Source: Helicobacteraceae bacterium
GTDB taxonomy: Bacteria; Campylobacterota; Campylobacteria; Campylobacterales; Sulfurimonadaceae
DNA length: 53,729 bases
Direction of reading: 5' to 3'
Assembly: GCA_027063225.1 (NCBI GenBank)
Contig: JAMOSG010000022.1
Coordinates: 1 to 53,729, forward strand
Within the stretch, counting starts at the first letter, position 1; each line of letters starts with the position of its first letter. The notes under the pieces were generated by a model, which saw nothing but the letters and a program-made list of their open reading frames with translations, had not been told where the DNA came from and did not search any database. Below, piece by piece: positions 33,593 to 44,400 of this stretch. A program made the position numbers and the translations under genes.

Positions 33593-36415
33593 CTATTCTA
33601 AATTCAACTCTTTTACTAAATATTCACCAGTATAAGAACCACTTTGTTTATACCCCTTTGCTAACTCTTCAGGTGTACCCTCAGCTACTATTTCACCACC
33701 AGCATTCCCACCTTCTGGACCCATATCTATAATCCAATCAGCATTTTTTATCATATCGAGATTATGCTCAATAATAAGTACACTATTTCCAAGTTCAACA
33801 AACTTATGTAATACCCCTGTGAGTCTATCCACATCTGCAAAATGAAGTCCTGTTGTTGGTTCATCTAAAACATAAAGTGTTTTTCCTGTATCACGCTTAC
33901 TTAACTCTTTTGCAAGTTTTATACGTTGTGCTTCTCCACCACTAAGTGTTACTGCATTTTGCCCTAAAGTGATGTATCCTAGCCCAACATCAACCAAAGT
34001 TTTTAGTTTTTGGTGAATCTTTGGAATTGGTGCAAAAAATTCAAACGCTTCATCTACGCTCATATCAAGAACATCTGCTATTGTTTTTCCTTTGTAGTAC
34101 ACCTCTAAAGTTTGTTGGTTATAGCGTTTGCCATTACACGCATCACACTTTACTAAAATATCTGGTAAAAAGTGCATCTCAATTTTATTTTGCCCCTCAC
34201 CTTGACATTTTTCACATCGTCCACCTTTTACGTTAAAACTAAAACGTGAAGATGTATAACCTCTAATTTGACTCTCTTTTGTTTGTGCAAACAAGTTACG
34301 AATCTCATCCATTACCCCTGTATAAGTTGCAGGGTTACTTCTTGGTGTTCTTCCAATTGGGCTTTGGTCTAGGTAAATCACTTTATCTACTTTTTCTAAA
34401 CCTTCTATCTCAACACCTGCTACTTTATTTACTTTTCTTGCATGGTTAAGTAACTCTTTTGCAACAGGTAAGAGTGTTTGTAAAATAAGTGAGCTTTTTC
34501 CACTTCCACTCACCCCTGTAATACATACAAAATTATTAAGTGGAATTTTTACACTTAAATTTTTAATATTGTTAAGTGTTACATTTTTAATCTCTATCCA
34601 ATGCTCTTGAGGGCGTCTGTGGAAATACTCTATTTTTTTACGCCCATAGAGATAATCTGCTGTAAGTGTTTTTGCTTTTTTTAACTCTTTGAGTGTTCCA
34701 CTAAAAACAACCTCTCCACCAAACTTTCCAGCTCCACTTCCAATATCTACAATAAAATCTGCGTGTTCTATTGTTTCTTTATCGTGCTCTACTACAATAA
34801 CACTATTGCCTTTTTCTTGTAAAGAACGCAATGTTTTTATAAGTTTAAGAGTGTCTCTCTCATGAAGCCCAATAGATGGCTCATCTAAAACATACATAAC
34901 CCCTGTAAGTCCTGAGCCAATTTGTGAAGCAATACGAATACGTTGTGCTTCTCCACCACTAATTGTTCTTGCATCACGTCCTAGTGTTAAGTATCCAAGT
35001 CCAACATCATAAAGAAAAAAGAGTCGCTCACGTATCTCATTTAAAATTGGTGTTGCAATTTGAACTTGTTGCTTTGTAAGGTAGTCAAAATTTTCCTCTT
35101 TTGCAAACCATTTGTATGTTTTTGCTATTGGCATATCTAAAAGTTGAGCTATTCCCTTATCGGCTACTTTTACAGCTAAAGATTCAGGTTTAAGTCTATG
35201 CCCACCACAAACATCACACACCTTCTCACTCATATACTCCCCAAGCTCTTTTTCATCTTTAAGCATATCATAAGCGATGCGAACAATCCCAGGGAAAATT
35301 CTTTTTACTTTATGCTTTTTCCATAAAAAAGTTACCTCATCAATATTGCCATGTAAAATTGCCTTTTTTTGGTACTCTTCAAGTTCTGAGTAAGGTTTTG
35401 TTATATCTATATCGTTATGCTCACAAAAACCTTTTAAAAAAGTAAAATAGTACCCCTTGTTAAAACCATATAAAATCTTAACAGCACCCTTTTCTATACT
35501 TAAATCTGGATCAATAATTTTTTCCATATCAAGTGTATAGCGAAGTCCTAAACCATCACACTCACCACAAGCACCTTTTGGGGAGTTAAATGAAAAACTA
35601 AGAGGCTCAAGTGGATCAAAACTTATTTTACAATCAAAACAAGCATTATGTTCTGAGTAGTGGATTTTATCTTTCTCTAAACCTAAATCTTTTGCATTAA
35701 GTATCTCAACTTCAAGCTCTCCATAACTCTCTTTGAGGGCTTTTTCAACATCACTTGCAATTCTCTCTTTGTTTTCCTCTTTTACTACCACTCTATCTAC
35801 TACAACTTTAATAGTATGTTTTTTTGTTTTACTAAGTTCTATCTCTTCATCAAGACGAACCATCACACCATCAATTTGTGCTCTTACGTACCCTTTATGC
35901 ACTAAAGATTCAAGTAAATCTGCATAACTTCCTTTTTTCTCTCGCACAAGTGGTGCTAAAAGTACAAGCTTAGCTCCCTCTGGTAATTTTGCAACCTCTG
36001 CAATGATATCTGTAGTGGACATTTGGGAGATCTCTTTACCACATTTATGACAATGTTGTTTTCCAACACGTGCATAGAGTAAACGAAAATAATCATAAAT
36101 CTCTGTAATTGTTCCAACTGTTGAGCGGGGATTTTTAGAGGTTGTTTTTTGATCAATCGCAATAGCTGGAGTAAGACCTTCTATTTTATCTACATCTGGT
36201 TTTCCAACACGATCTAAAAATTGGCGTGCATAGGAAGAGAGTGATTCCATATAGCGACGCTGCCCCTCTGCATAGAGTGTATCAAACGCTAAGGTAGATT
36301 TACCACTTCCACTCAGTCCCGTAAAAACTACAAGCTCATTTTTAGGAATTTCTAAATTTACATTTTTTAAGTTATTCTCTTTTGCACCTGTTATTTTAAT
36401 TGTATCTTTTTTCAT
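33593..36415 (-). CDS. uvrA: Excinuclease ABC subunit A
   Basis: Damage-recognition ATPase of nucleotide excision repair. The 940-residue protein has two ABC modules: Walker A GLSGSGKSTLAFDTL near the start and GVSGSGKSSLILQTL in the second half; signature LSGGEAQRI twice. Zinc-binding CHKCGKE, CDGLG and GGRCEKCQGEGQNKIEMHF blocks are present. Length is as expected. Its stop codon directly adjoins the lapG start, and pldA is 10 bases upstream. Confidence 0.98.
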   Translation of the reverse strand: MKKDTIKITGAKENNLKNVNLEIPKNELVVFTGLSGSGKSTLAFDTLYAEGQRRYMESLSSYARQFLDRVGKPDVDKIEGLTPAIAIDQKTTSKNPRSTVGTITEIYDYFRLLYARVGKQHCHKCGKEISQMSTTDIIAEVAKLPEGAKLVLLAPLVREKKGSYADLLESLVHKGYVRAQIDGVMVRLDEEIELSKTKKHTIKVVVDRVVVKEENKERIASDVEKALKESYGELEVEILNAKDLGLEKDKIHYSEHNACFDCKISFDPLEPLSFSFNSPKGACGECDGLGLRYTLDMEKIIDPDLSIEKGAVKILYGFNKGYYFTFLKGFCEHNDIDITKPYSELEEYQKKAILHGNIDEVTFLWKKHKVKRIFPGIVRIAYDMLKDEKELGEYMSEKVCDVCGGHRLKPESLAVKVADKGIAQLLDMPIAKTYKWFAKEENFDYLTKQQVQIATPILNEIRERLFFLYDVGLGYLTLGRDARTISGGEAQRIRIASQIGSGLTGVMYVLDEPSIGLHERDTLKLIKTLRSLQEKGNSVIVVEHDKETIEHADFIVDIGSGAGKFGGEVVFSGTLKELKKAKTLTADYLYGRKKIEYFHRRPQEHWIEIKNVTLNNIKNLSVKIPLNNFVCITGVSGSGKSSLILQTLLPVAKELLNHARKVNKVAGVEIEGLEKVDKVIYLDQSPIGRTPRSNPATYTGVMDEIRNLFAQTKESQIRGYTSSRFSFNVKGGRCEKCQGEGQNKIEMHFLPDILVKCDACNGKRYNQQTLEVYYKGKTIADVLDMSVDEAFEFFAPIPKIHQKLKTLVDVGLGYITLGQNAVTLSGGEAQRIKLAKELSKRDTGKTLYVLDEPTTGLHFADVDRLTGVLHKFVELGNSVLIIEHNLDMIKNADWIIDMGPEGGNAGGEIVAEGTPEELAKGYKQSGSYTGEYLVKELNLE

Positions 36416-36425
36416 TTTTACCCTT

Positions 36426-37295
36426 TTATCTTGAAAAGCTAAAGCCTATAGAGAGTTTTGTAACATTACGATTATAATCGATTAAAGATTCTGTATAACC
36501 ACTAAAAAACTTTATAAAAAAATTATTATAAATAAGAGGATAAGAGTAAGTCGCTTCAAAGGCACCCTTTTTTGTTCTTAAATTTCCTCTACCCATAAAT
36601 GTAAACATATGTTTATTTATAAAATAGGTAAATTTAACACTACCATACCCTATATAATCGATAATATCTGGATTATCATCTGTTGCTTTATTTTCTGGAA
36701 TTCTTGCCCAAAATGTAAAATCACTCATCAGTGTTTGATGCTGTAAACGAAGTGTTGTATAAACATAATTGATACTTCTTGATAAGTTTCCTAGTGCTTG
36801 ACCATTAGAAAAAACAACTTCTCTTGTATCTGGTTGACCATTAGAGCGGTGTGCTAATGCCACTTTAATAGAGTTAAACCCAAAAATTGATGTTTCATCT
36901 TTGATGGGAAATACAACAAAACCTTCTGGATTATAAATACTCTCACGAAATGGTGAAGATGTAATATAGATTTGCCAAAAAGCTTGATGCGTATAAGAGA
37001 GATAATATCTTTCATCTAATCCTAAAAGGTTATGCCTTACTTGCAACTTTAAACTCACTTGTAGCTCTGCTTCTATATTTTTATAATCTACTGTTGGAAT
37101 ATTGGAGTTATACTCATGATCTGAAATACCATAAGGGAGTAGATAGTTTACTTTATATGGTTTTAGTCCAAAATCTCCGGCTAACCAACTTCTCATACTT
37201 TGTTGAGAAACATTATTGTCTATATTTAAAAGATAATAATAATCATACCCAAAAAGAGATGACACTACTACCAACCAAATAACAATTTTTTTCAT
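36426..37295 (-). CDS. pldA: Outer-membrane phospholipase A (PldA)
   Basis: Calcium-dependent outer-membrane phospholipase that cleaves phospholipids mislocated to the outer leaflet. The 289-residue protein has a signal peptide ending near SSLFG, then amphipathic strands ending in a Phe-rich C-terminus (SIGFSFSR). The active-site motif HRSNGQ, the His-x-Ser-Asn-Gly hallmark of the family, is in VALAHRSNGQ. It overlaps recR by 4 bases. Confidence 0.9.
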   Translation of the reverse strand: MKKIVIWLVVVSSLFGYDYYYLLNIDNNVSQQSMRSWLAGDFGLKPYKVNYLLPYGISDHEYNSNIPTVDYKNIEAELQVSLKLQVRHNLLGLDERYYLSYTHQAFWQIYITSSPFRESIYNPEGFVVFPIKDETSIFGFNSIKVALAHRSNGQPDTREVVFSNGQALGNLSRSINYVYTTLRLQHQTLMSDFTFWARIPENKATDDNPDIIDYIGYGSVKFTYFINKHMFTFMGRGNLRTKKGAFEATYSYPLIYNNFFIKFFSGYTESLIDYNRNVTKLSIGFSFSR

Positions 37296-37864
37296 ATCTC
37301 TACTCTATCCTCTAATGCTCTTGTTAATGAAAGTAAGTCAATATTTTCTAAACTAACACCTGTTGGAACACCTTGCGCTATTTTAGTAAACTTTAGGTTA
37401 TATTCACTTAACCTCTCCTCTATATACATAATAACCGCATCATTTGAAATAGAAGGTGTTAATGCAAAAAGTATCTCATCAACCCCCTCTACTACCACAT
37501 CCTCTAAATGTGTTACAGCCTCTTCATCAAGATGTTCTAACACAAAATATTTTCCATAAAAAAGACCATTCTCCTCTAAAAGTAAAATATCTTTTGCATT
37601 TTCAACTATACAAAGAAGTGAGCTATCTCTTGTTTCATCACTACAAATATAACACAGGCTATCTTCACTCATTCCACCACAACGCTGACACTTTTTTAAG
37701 CTACTTAGTGCATCTTCAATTGCATGAGAGAGTTTCATACCCACATAGCTATCATTCATTACCATAAAATACGCCAAACGTGTTGCTGTTTTTTTCCCAA
37801 TAGTTGGCAACTCTTGAAGTGCATCTACTAAACGGTTAAATTTATCTAACGTCGTATTTCTCAT
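37292..37864 (-). CDS. recR: Recombination mediator RecR
   Basis: Works with RecO and RecF to load RecA at gaps. The 190-residue protein has a helix-hairpin-helix (LPTIGKKTATRLAYFM), a zinc finger (CQRCGGMSEDSLCYIC) and a Toprim domain with LLCIVENAKDILLLEENGL and VPTGVSLENID. Slightly shorter than E. coli RecR (201 aa). It overlaps mltA upstream and pldA downstream by 4 bases each. Confidence 0.95.
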   Translation of the reverse strand: MRNTTLDKFNRLVDALQELPTIGKKTATRLAYFMVMNDSYVGMKLSHAIEDALSSLKKCQRCGGMSEDSLCYICSDETRDSSLLCIVENAKDILLLEENGLFYGKYFVLEHLDEEAVTHLEDVVVEGVDEILFALTPSISNDAVIMYIEERLSEYNLKFTKIAQGVPTGVSLENIDLLSLTRALEDRVEI

Positions 37865-38949
37865 TTTACCCCTTTTTTAGGCAACAGTACCCACATTTCC
37901 AAGTCACTTGAGAGTTCTCCTGCAATTTTTCTTGCTTTTTTCCCATACCCCAAAAATAGATCTGCTCTTATTGGACCTTTTATAGCTCCACCTGTATCTT
38001 GTGCTACAACAAGATGGGCAAAATTTTTATTATCTACTTCACTATTTATAAAAAGTAATGTTCCAAGTGGAATATACTTAGGATCAACCGCAACTGAACG
38101 TTTTGGTGTAAGAGTAATACCAAGTGAACCTGTTGATGATGTTGTTTTTTTTCTAAAAAATATTTTTGATGGATTTTGATGCAAAATAACATCTACCTCT
38201 TGTGGATGTTGCTTTAAATAGTTCTCAATACTCTCAAGAGAAACTTCCTCCTTTTTTAGAAGCCCTTTTTGCACCATATATTTTCCAATAGATCTATATT
38301 GATGCCCATTTTGGTTTGCATACCCTACATAAATATTTTTTCCATTTTCCAATTTTATTCTTCCAGAACCCTGCACCTCTAAAAAAAAGAGATCTATTTT
38401 AGAATCTACAAAACATAAAGCTTCACACCCTTGTTTTTCAATTTTTTCTCTTGTGTAGTATGGCACAATTGTATTACCTTTTTGTAACCCACGCAAACGC
38501 ATATTTTTTAATTCTGGATAGATAGAATTAAGTTGAACTACTATCAAATCATTTGGTGTTTTACAAATGGGGTATTGATATTTTCCACCTTTACGTAAAG
38601 AACCATAAAGTTGTGCTTCATAATACCCTGTAAGTTTTCCACTATCTTTTGCATCCTCATCATACACAGCATAGGGAACAAAGTTTTTCATAAAAAACTT
38701 CTTGGCATTTTTTGTTGTTTTTGCCTCTTTACACAAAGAGAGATACATTTTTTTTGTCTTTGCACTCTGACAACTTTTTACAAATGCTTTTAAAGCTTCA
38801 TTGTAGTTTTCTTGATGCCAATATGGTAGTTTTTCAAAAGAACTTTTTTTCAAATATGTTTTTGGAAGCTCTTTTGAAACAATAGTTGGTCGTTTAGAAC
38901 ACCCAAGAAAAAAGAAAAATGGTAATAAAAAGAGTAATAAATATTTCAT
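37861..38949 (-). CDS. mltA: Membrane-bound lytic murein transglycosylase A
   Basis: Cuts peptidoglycan strands between N-acetylmuramic acid and N-acetylglucosamine. A 362-residue lipoprotein with signal and lipobox (FFFFLGC, Cys near residue 17). Family features: LTGYYEAQLYGSLRKGGKYQ, the VQGSGRI motif, YVGYANQNGHQYRSIGKYM and a 3D-domain end with VAQDTGGAIKGPIRADLFLG containing acidic residues (QDTG, RAD) of the active site. First gene of the mltA-recR-pldA-uvrA-lapG-lapD run. The ATG lies only 7 bases after a TATAAT box and has no ribosome-binding site. Confidence 0.92.
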   Translation of the reverse strand: MKYLLLFLLPFFFFLGCSKRPTIVSKELPKTYLKKSSFEKLPYWHQENYNEALKAFVKSCQSAKTKKMYLSLCKEAKTTKNAKKFFMKNFVPYAVYDEDAKDSGKLTGYYEAQLYGSLRKGGKYQYPICKTPNDLIVVQLNSIYPELKNMRLRGLQKGNTIVPYYTREKIEKQGCEALCFVDSKIDLFFLEVQGSGRIKLENGKNIYVGYANQNGHQYRSIGKYMVQKGLLKKEEVSLESIENYLKQHPQEVDVILHQNPSKIFFRKKTTSSTGSLGITLTPKRSVAVDPKYIPLGTLLFINSEVDNKNFAHLVVAQDTGGAIKGPIRADLFLGYGKKARKIAGELSSDLEMWVLLPKKGVK

Positions 38950-38956
38950 AAGAGAT

Positions 38957-38962
38957 ATTATA
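38957..38962 (-). promoter_or_regulatory. -10 box for the mltA operon
   Basis: TATAAT on the minus strand, with only seven bases before the mltA ATG. A start site seven bases downstream would fall on or next to the A of that ATG, giving a leaderless or nearly leaderless transcript. Confidence 0.4.
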
Positions 38963-38986
38963 CTTAAAATTTAATCACAAAGTGTG

Positions 38987-38992
38987 TATAAT
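38987..38992 (+). promoter_or_regulatory. -10 box for dnaJ
   Basis: TATAAT in GTGTGTATAATTACG, 32 bases before the dnaJ ATG. No HrcA-type CIRCE inverted repeat is visible in the short intergenic region. Confidence 0.5.
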
Positions 38993-39024
38993 TACGAAAA
39001 AATTTCACAATTACATGGGATACA

Positions 39025-40149
39025 ATGGAAGAGTTAAGCTATTACGAAATATTAAACATATCAAGAGATGCCGATAAAGCTACTATTAAAAAAGCATATC
39101 GTGCAATGGCAAAGAAGTATCATCCAGATAAAAATCCTGGAGATAAAGAGGCTGAACAGATGTTCAAACTATGTAATGAGGCATACCAATGTTTAAGTGA
39201 TGATAAACAACGTAGCATCTATGACCGCTATGGTAAAGAGGGGCTACAAGGTATGGCTGGTGGCGGCGGTGGAGCTGGTGCTGGTTTTGATGACTTAAGC
39301 TCAATGTTTGAAGAGATGTTTGGTGGTTTTGGCGGTGGTGGTCGCAGACGTAACCCAGCTGATGCCGACAAATACCCACTCGATATGGAAATTCAGCTCA
39401 ATATTAGCTTTAATGAAGCCGCATTTGGTTGTGATAAAGAGATAGACTATACATACAAAAAAGCGTGTGAAAAATGTAAAGGAACTGGTGCTAAAGATGG
39501 CAAGCTCTCCACTTGTAAACAGTGTGATGGGCAAGGTCAAATCTATATGCGTCAAGGTTTTATGACTTTTTCTCAAACTTGTCCAGCATGTCATGGAACA
39601 GGAAGTGCGGCAACAGAAAAATGTTCTAGCTGTAATGGACGTGGCTATGAAGAGGTTAAAGAAAAAGTTACTATCAAAGTTCCAGCAGGAATTGATTCAG
39701 ATAACCGCCTAAGAGTTTCTGGAAAAGGAAATATTGGTAAACGTGGAAACAGAGGAGATCTTTATGTAACATTTTACGTAGAAGAAGATAAACACTTTGT
39801 TCGCCATGGAAGCGATGTTTACATTGAGATTCCTGTATTTTTTACGCAAGCTGTTATGGGTGATACTATTAAAATCCCTTCACTTATGGGTGAGCTTGAG
39901 CTACAACTTGATGTTGGAACAAAAGATAAACAACATTTCCGCTTTAGAGGGGAAGGTATAGCCGATGTTCATGGCCGTGGTAAAGGGGATTTAATAGCAC
40001 AAATTAATATCACTTACCCTAAAAAACTTAGTGATAAACAAAAAGAGCTTCTCCAAGAGCTTCAAGAATCTTTTGGGATAGATGAGGCAAAACCTCATGA
40101 AACACTTCTTGATTCTGCAATCGATAAAATTAAGGGTTGGTTTAAATAA
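39025..40149 (+). CDS. dnaJ: Chaperone DnaJ
   Basis: Co-chaperone that stimulates DnaK. The 374-residue protein starts with a J domain containing HPDKNPG, followed by a Gly-rich linker ([10 protein letters not shown]), and four CxxCxGxG zinc repeats ([32 protein letters not shown]), then the C-terminal substrate domain ([21 protein letters not shown]). It is a complete class I DnaJ. It diverges from mltA. Confidence 0.97.
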   Translation: MEELSYYEILNISRDADKATIKKAYRAMAKKYHPDKNPGDKEAEQMFKLCNEAYQCLSDDKQRSIYDRYGKEGLQGMAGGGGGAGAGFDDLSSMFEEMFGGFGGGGRRRNPADADKYPLDMEIQLNISFNEAAFGCDKEIDYTYKKACEKCKGTGAKDGKLSTCKQCDGQGQIYMRQGFMTFSQTCPACHGTGSAATEKCSSCNGRGYEEVKEKVTIKVPAGIDSDNRLRVSGKGNIGKRGNRGDLYVTFYVEEDKHFVRHGSDVYIEIPVFFTQAVMGDTIKIPSLMGELELQLDVGTKDKQHFRFRGEGIADVHGRGKGDLIAQINITYPKKLSDKQKELLQELQESFGIDEAKPHETLLDSAIDKIKGWFK

Positions 40150-40173
40150 CCTCCCCTTATTGCAGGAAAAATA

Positions 40174-40764
40174 ATGAATAGAAAAAATCTTCAAGAAAAA
40201 CTTAAAAAGCTCTCTTTATCTATGTTTAGAAAAGACTTTTTTGGAATATACCATGGTTCACTCTCTGCTAAAACTGAATCAAGCCGTTTTATTATCAACA
40301 CAAAAGAAGCTATTTTTGACTCTTTAGATGAAAAAAGTTTGATTGAGCTTTACTTTAAAAAAGATTACCGTTGGAATTTAGCCAGTATCGATGCGGGAAT
40401 TCACTATAGTATCTATTCTCAAATTTCAGATGCAAAATTTATCTGTTTTAGTATGCCCCCTTTTACTACTGCGTATTCACTAGAGCATAACCTTATCTCA
40501 CCAAAAGATTATTTTGGTTATAAAGAGATAGGAGATATTAAAATTATAGACCCAAAAGAGTTTGATAACTGGTACGAAAGAGCAAAAACAGAGATTGCTC
40601 ACTATATGATTCAAAACAAAACAGACCTTGTTGTAATTCGAGGATATGGTGTTTACGCTTACAATAGAGATATAAGCGAGATGGCAAAAAAACTTGCCAT
40701 CCTAGAAAAGAGCTGTAGGCTTTTAACCCTCAACGACTCAAAAGAAAATTTCAATTTTCTCTAA
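40174..40764 (+). CDS. Class II aldolase/adducin-fold protein, probably non-catalytic
   Basis: A 196-residue soluble protein resembling the class II aldolase/adducin N-terminal domain. The match is in overall order: a start with FRKDFFGIYHGSLSAKTESS, central ASIDAGIHYSIYSQ, and the closing RGYGVYAYNRDISEMAKKLAILEKSCRLL. But the family's zinc-ligand block, His-x-His before Pro-Pro, is replaced by FSMPPFTTAYS, and the later RGHGV is RGYGV. So the usual metal centre appears absent. It may be a binding or structural homologue. It is 24 bases after dnaJ and probably in its transcript. Its end overlaps the convergent DUF2461 gene by 4 bases. Confidence 0.72.
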   Translation: MNRKNLQEKLKKLSLSMFRKDFFGIYHGSLSAKTESSRFIINTKEAIFDSLDEKSLIELYFKKDYRWNLASIDAGIHYSIYSQISDAKFICFSMPPFTTAYSLEHNLISPKDYFGYKEIGDIKIIDPKEFDNWYERAKTEIAHYMIQNKTDLVVIRGYGVYAYNRDISEMAKKLAILEKSCRLLTLNDSKENFNFL

Positions 40765-41447
40765 GAGAGAAGAGAGACTCTATACATAAGTTGTTGCATA
40801 GGTAACATAGCTTCATAGATTTCATAAAGCTTCTCTATAAAATCATCTTCACATACAACAGTAGCATCTAAAGTGATATATGAAGCCATCCCTTTATATA
40901 AAGAAAGTTCACTATATGGTGTCTCTTTTGTAAAACCTTTAGGGTAGTATTTATACCCTTTTTCTATAATTTTAAAACCTTTTTCCTCTAACTTTTTTAT
41001 AATATCAAAAAGCTCTTTTGCATTTTTTTCATCTTTAATAAACTCCCTATAAGCATCAAGCATAGGTTTTTCAAACCATCTTACCCCAACACTTACAAAA
41101 AGTTCTGTTGATGAAAAATGTAAATAAAAAGAGGAAGATTGTAAACGTTTTGCTCCACCTTGCCAAAAAATATATCCTATACGCTCTTTCATCGGTTTTT
41201 TATTTTCACCCATTCGGCATATATCTCTATAAATTTTAAAAAGGGAATGATTTATTTTTGGAGCGTAGTTTATAGTAGGCTCAAGTGCCATTAAATGCTC
41301 ACTCATCTCCTCAACAAAAGCACGAGATGGCTCTAAAATATATTTTTCATACTCATCTTTATGTGCTAAGAACCACTCTTTTGAGTTGTTCTTAGCAATA
41401 TTTTCTAAAAAAACTAAACTCTTTTGTGGAAAAGCTTTAAAAGACAT
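40761..41447 (-). CDS. DUF2461 (TIGR02453) family protein
   Basis: A 228-residue protein of a widespread family with no firm function. The typical features are seen: FLENIAKNNSKEWFLAHKDEY at the start, the IYRDICRMGENKKPMKERIG motif, and an aromatic FYLHFSSTELFVSVGVRWF beta segment. It has no signal or membrane segment. It follows ccsBA by 8 bases and may be transcribed with it. Confidence 0.85.
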   Translation of the reverse strand: MSFKAFPQKSLVFLENIAKNNSKEWFLAHKDEYEKYILEPSRAFVEEMSEHLMALEPTINYAPKINHSLFKIYRDICRMGENKKPMKERIGYIFWQGGAKRLQSSSFYLHFSSTELFVSVGVRWFEKPMLDAYREFIKDEKNAKELFDIIKKLEEKGFKIIEKGYKYYPKGFTKETPYSELSLYKGMASYITLDATVVCEDDFIEKLYEIYEAMLPMQQLMYRVSLLS

Positions 41448-41455
41448 CGTTTTAC

Positions 41456-44400
41456 TTATACTATCTTTCTATTTCTATATGCAAGTGCAATAATAATAAA
41501 GACAATTGCATAACTAATAGGAACAAAATCTGGAATTGGAACAGGATCCCCTTTTGCATAAGAGTGAAGTCCAGCAAGATAATAGTTTACTCCAAAATAT
41601 GTCATAAGCACTGATGTAAAAGAAAGAAGCGAAACAACACTAAATACAAACTCACTATAGAGTGATTTGATAAATCTTAAATGCACAACAACAGCATAAA
41701 CTAAAATAGTTACTAATGCCCAAGTCTCTTTAGGATCCCAACCCCAGTAGCGTCCCCAAGATTCATTTGCCCAAACACCACCTAAAAAGTTTCCAACTGT
41801 TAAAAGCACAAGCCCTATCATAAGACTCATCTCATTAATAGCATTTAACTCTTTAATAGAGTAGATAATTTGATCTTTATTTTGCTCTGTTTTAAAGATA
41901 AAGAGCATCAATGTAATAAATCCAAGAAGTGCACCAAGACCAATAAAACCATAACTTGCAGTAATCATAGATACATGAATACTTAACCAATAAGAGTTAA
42001 GTACAGGTACAAGATTTGTAACTTGTGGATTCATCCAACTAAGATGCGCTACAAATAAAATAAGCCCTGTTAAAATCCCAGTTGAAGCAAGTGTCATAGG
42101 TGAACGCTTAGAGAAGATAAATCCAGCAAGCACTGTTGCCCAACCAATATAGATCATAGACTCATACCCATCTGACCATGGAGCGTGACCTGATATGTAC
42201 CATCTATTTGCAAGACCAATAGTATGAAGAATAAAAAGCACCACTAAAATAGCAAGTGAAATTTTTGACGCTAAATCTATTTTAAATTTTGGTTTTAAAA
42301 TTTTTACAAAACTTAAAATAAGTAAAATAAATCCCATAACTAAATAGATAGGATAGATTCTTTCAAAAATTTTTGCTTCATTGTAAAAAACCTCTGCATC
42401 TATCCTTGTTTGTGATGGATAAACTGCTGCACCATATTTTTTTTGGTATGCTACAATTTTTTCTAATGCCTTATTCGCCTCTGAAAAATCTCCACTTCTT
42501 AGTGCTTTATCTACATTCGTAAAATATGCAATAGCAATATCACGTATCTCTTGTGCTTCTTGTGAAGGCAATGTTTGAAGTGCTTCAATTGTTGCTAACC
42601 ATTTATTATTAGCATCATCTCTCTTTGGCCAGATTTTAATAAGTGCACCATTAAACACCATAAATGTAACATTTACACGCTCATCAACTTTTAAAATCTC
42701 TTTATCAAGCTTATTACGTAAACGTGGTTCTTTTCTATTTGCTTCATTCACTAAATCTGCTAATTTATACCCTCTTATATTAATAGGATCTTGAAAAAAC
42801 TGTGCAAAAGAAGCATATTTTGCATCTTCACGTGCACCAATAAGACGGTTTATCTCCTTGTTTTTTGTACGAATAAGCTTAATATTTCTATAGGCATCTG
42901 GACGAATCATCATCCCTAAAACAATTTGATTTGGATCTAATTTAGCAATTCCTAAATCTAAATTTGAGCTTCTATGAATTTTAGCTAAGATCTCTGTTGC
43001 TAAAGTGTTCAGTGGTTTCATTCTTCCACCGCTATCTTGAACAATAAGTTTTCCAAATTCTCCTGCATGTGTTTTATCAAACGATGTAATAATCTTTAAC
43101 TCTGGTGCTAGCTCTTGTGAATAAGCAGGAATAGAACTAAAAACTAAAGCAAATAATGCTAAAGATGCTACAACTCTTTCATTAGCTACTTTGTGTGCTT
43201 TTTTTGCAAGAGCAGCAAATCTATTTTGTTTAGAAAAAAGTGACCAAAACATACCTATGCCTAAAAGTAAATACCCAAGATAAGCCCAAATAGTCCCTGG
43301 ATCATGATTTACTGAAAGAATTGTTCCTTTCTCATCAGGATCATATGAAGCTTGGAAAAAGCGGTATCCATCATACTCTAAAATATGATTCATATAAATT
43401 TTAAAAGGCATTTCTACCCCTGCTTTTTCATCAATTAGCACAACCTCACTTGCATAAGATGCTGGACTCATAGAACCTGGGTATCTATCAAGTTGAAAAT
43501 CTTCAAGATATATTTTAAATGGTAATTCTAAAGCTTTTGAACCATAAGCAATACTTACTTTTACACCATCTACACTAACACTTTGAGGTTTTGCTAACTC
43601 TCCAGCTTGAGAAAAAAGTGTAACCTCTTTTATTTTACCATCTATTGTAACATCAAACACTAAAGCATCAAGTCCACTTGTACGCAGTTTCATTCTATCA
43701 TTTGTTACTAAAGTTTTTCTTGCATGTGGTAAAAATTGGCGAAGAACAAAGCTATCGTTTTTGTATGTAAATAGTGTTCTATTTACTAAAGGTTCATCAC
43801 TTTTTTTCTCTAAGTTTCCTTGTTTTCTTGTATCCATTTTTAAGAAACTAAGAGGCATTTGATGGTTCATAAAAAGTTTATTATCTTTTATGTAAATCTC
43901 AATTGTAGGCTTAGTGAATTTTTTATGAGATTGAAAATCTAAAATATAAGAACCATTATCTACAAACTCACCCTCAGCTAAAGCTATCTGTTTTGCTTGA
44001 TTTGAAGATGTTATCATAAGGTTGATAATAGCCTTTGCAGTTTTATCTTCTATAAGACCCTCTACAACATTAGGAATATAACGTTTCAACTCTATAGAAA
44101 CAGGTGTGTTTTCTATACTAAAACTTCTTTCTATCTCATTTTTTGAACGCTTTGAAAGATAAAGAACTTCAGAAGATTCTAAAACAGTTTTATCTTTTTT
44201 TGCTTGGATTACCAAAAATGGATCACGACTTACAAGTGTAGAAGCACTTTGATGTTCACGAATATGTAAATTCCCTTCATATCCTGCATAACGTGTAATT
44301 GCTGCACCGATAAAAATAACAATAAAACCTACATGAAAAATAAAAATAGGTGCTTTTTTGAGTGTGTACATCTTATATTTAAAAATATTTAAAATAAGAT

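Noticed and set aside
38993..39024. CIRCE-type heat-shock operator before dnaJ
   Set aside because: The intergenic region was checked for the inverted TTAGCACTC pattern, which is absent.
39241..39345. Simple GC-rich repeat of GGTGGC units
   Set aside because: It encodes the ordinary Gly-rich linker of DnaJ and is not a separate repeat element.
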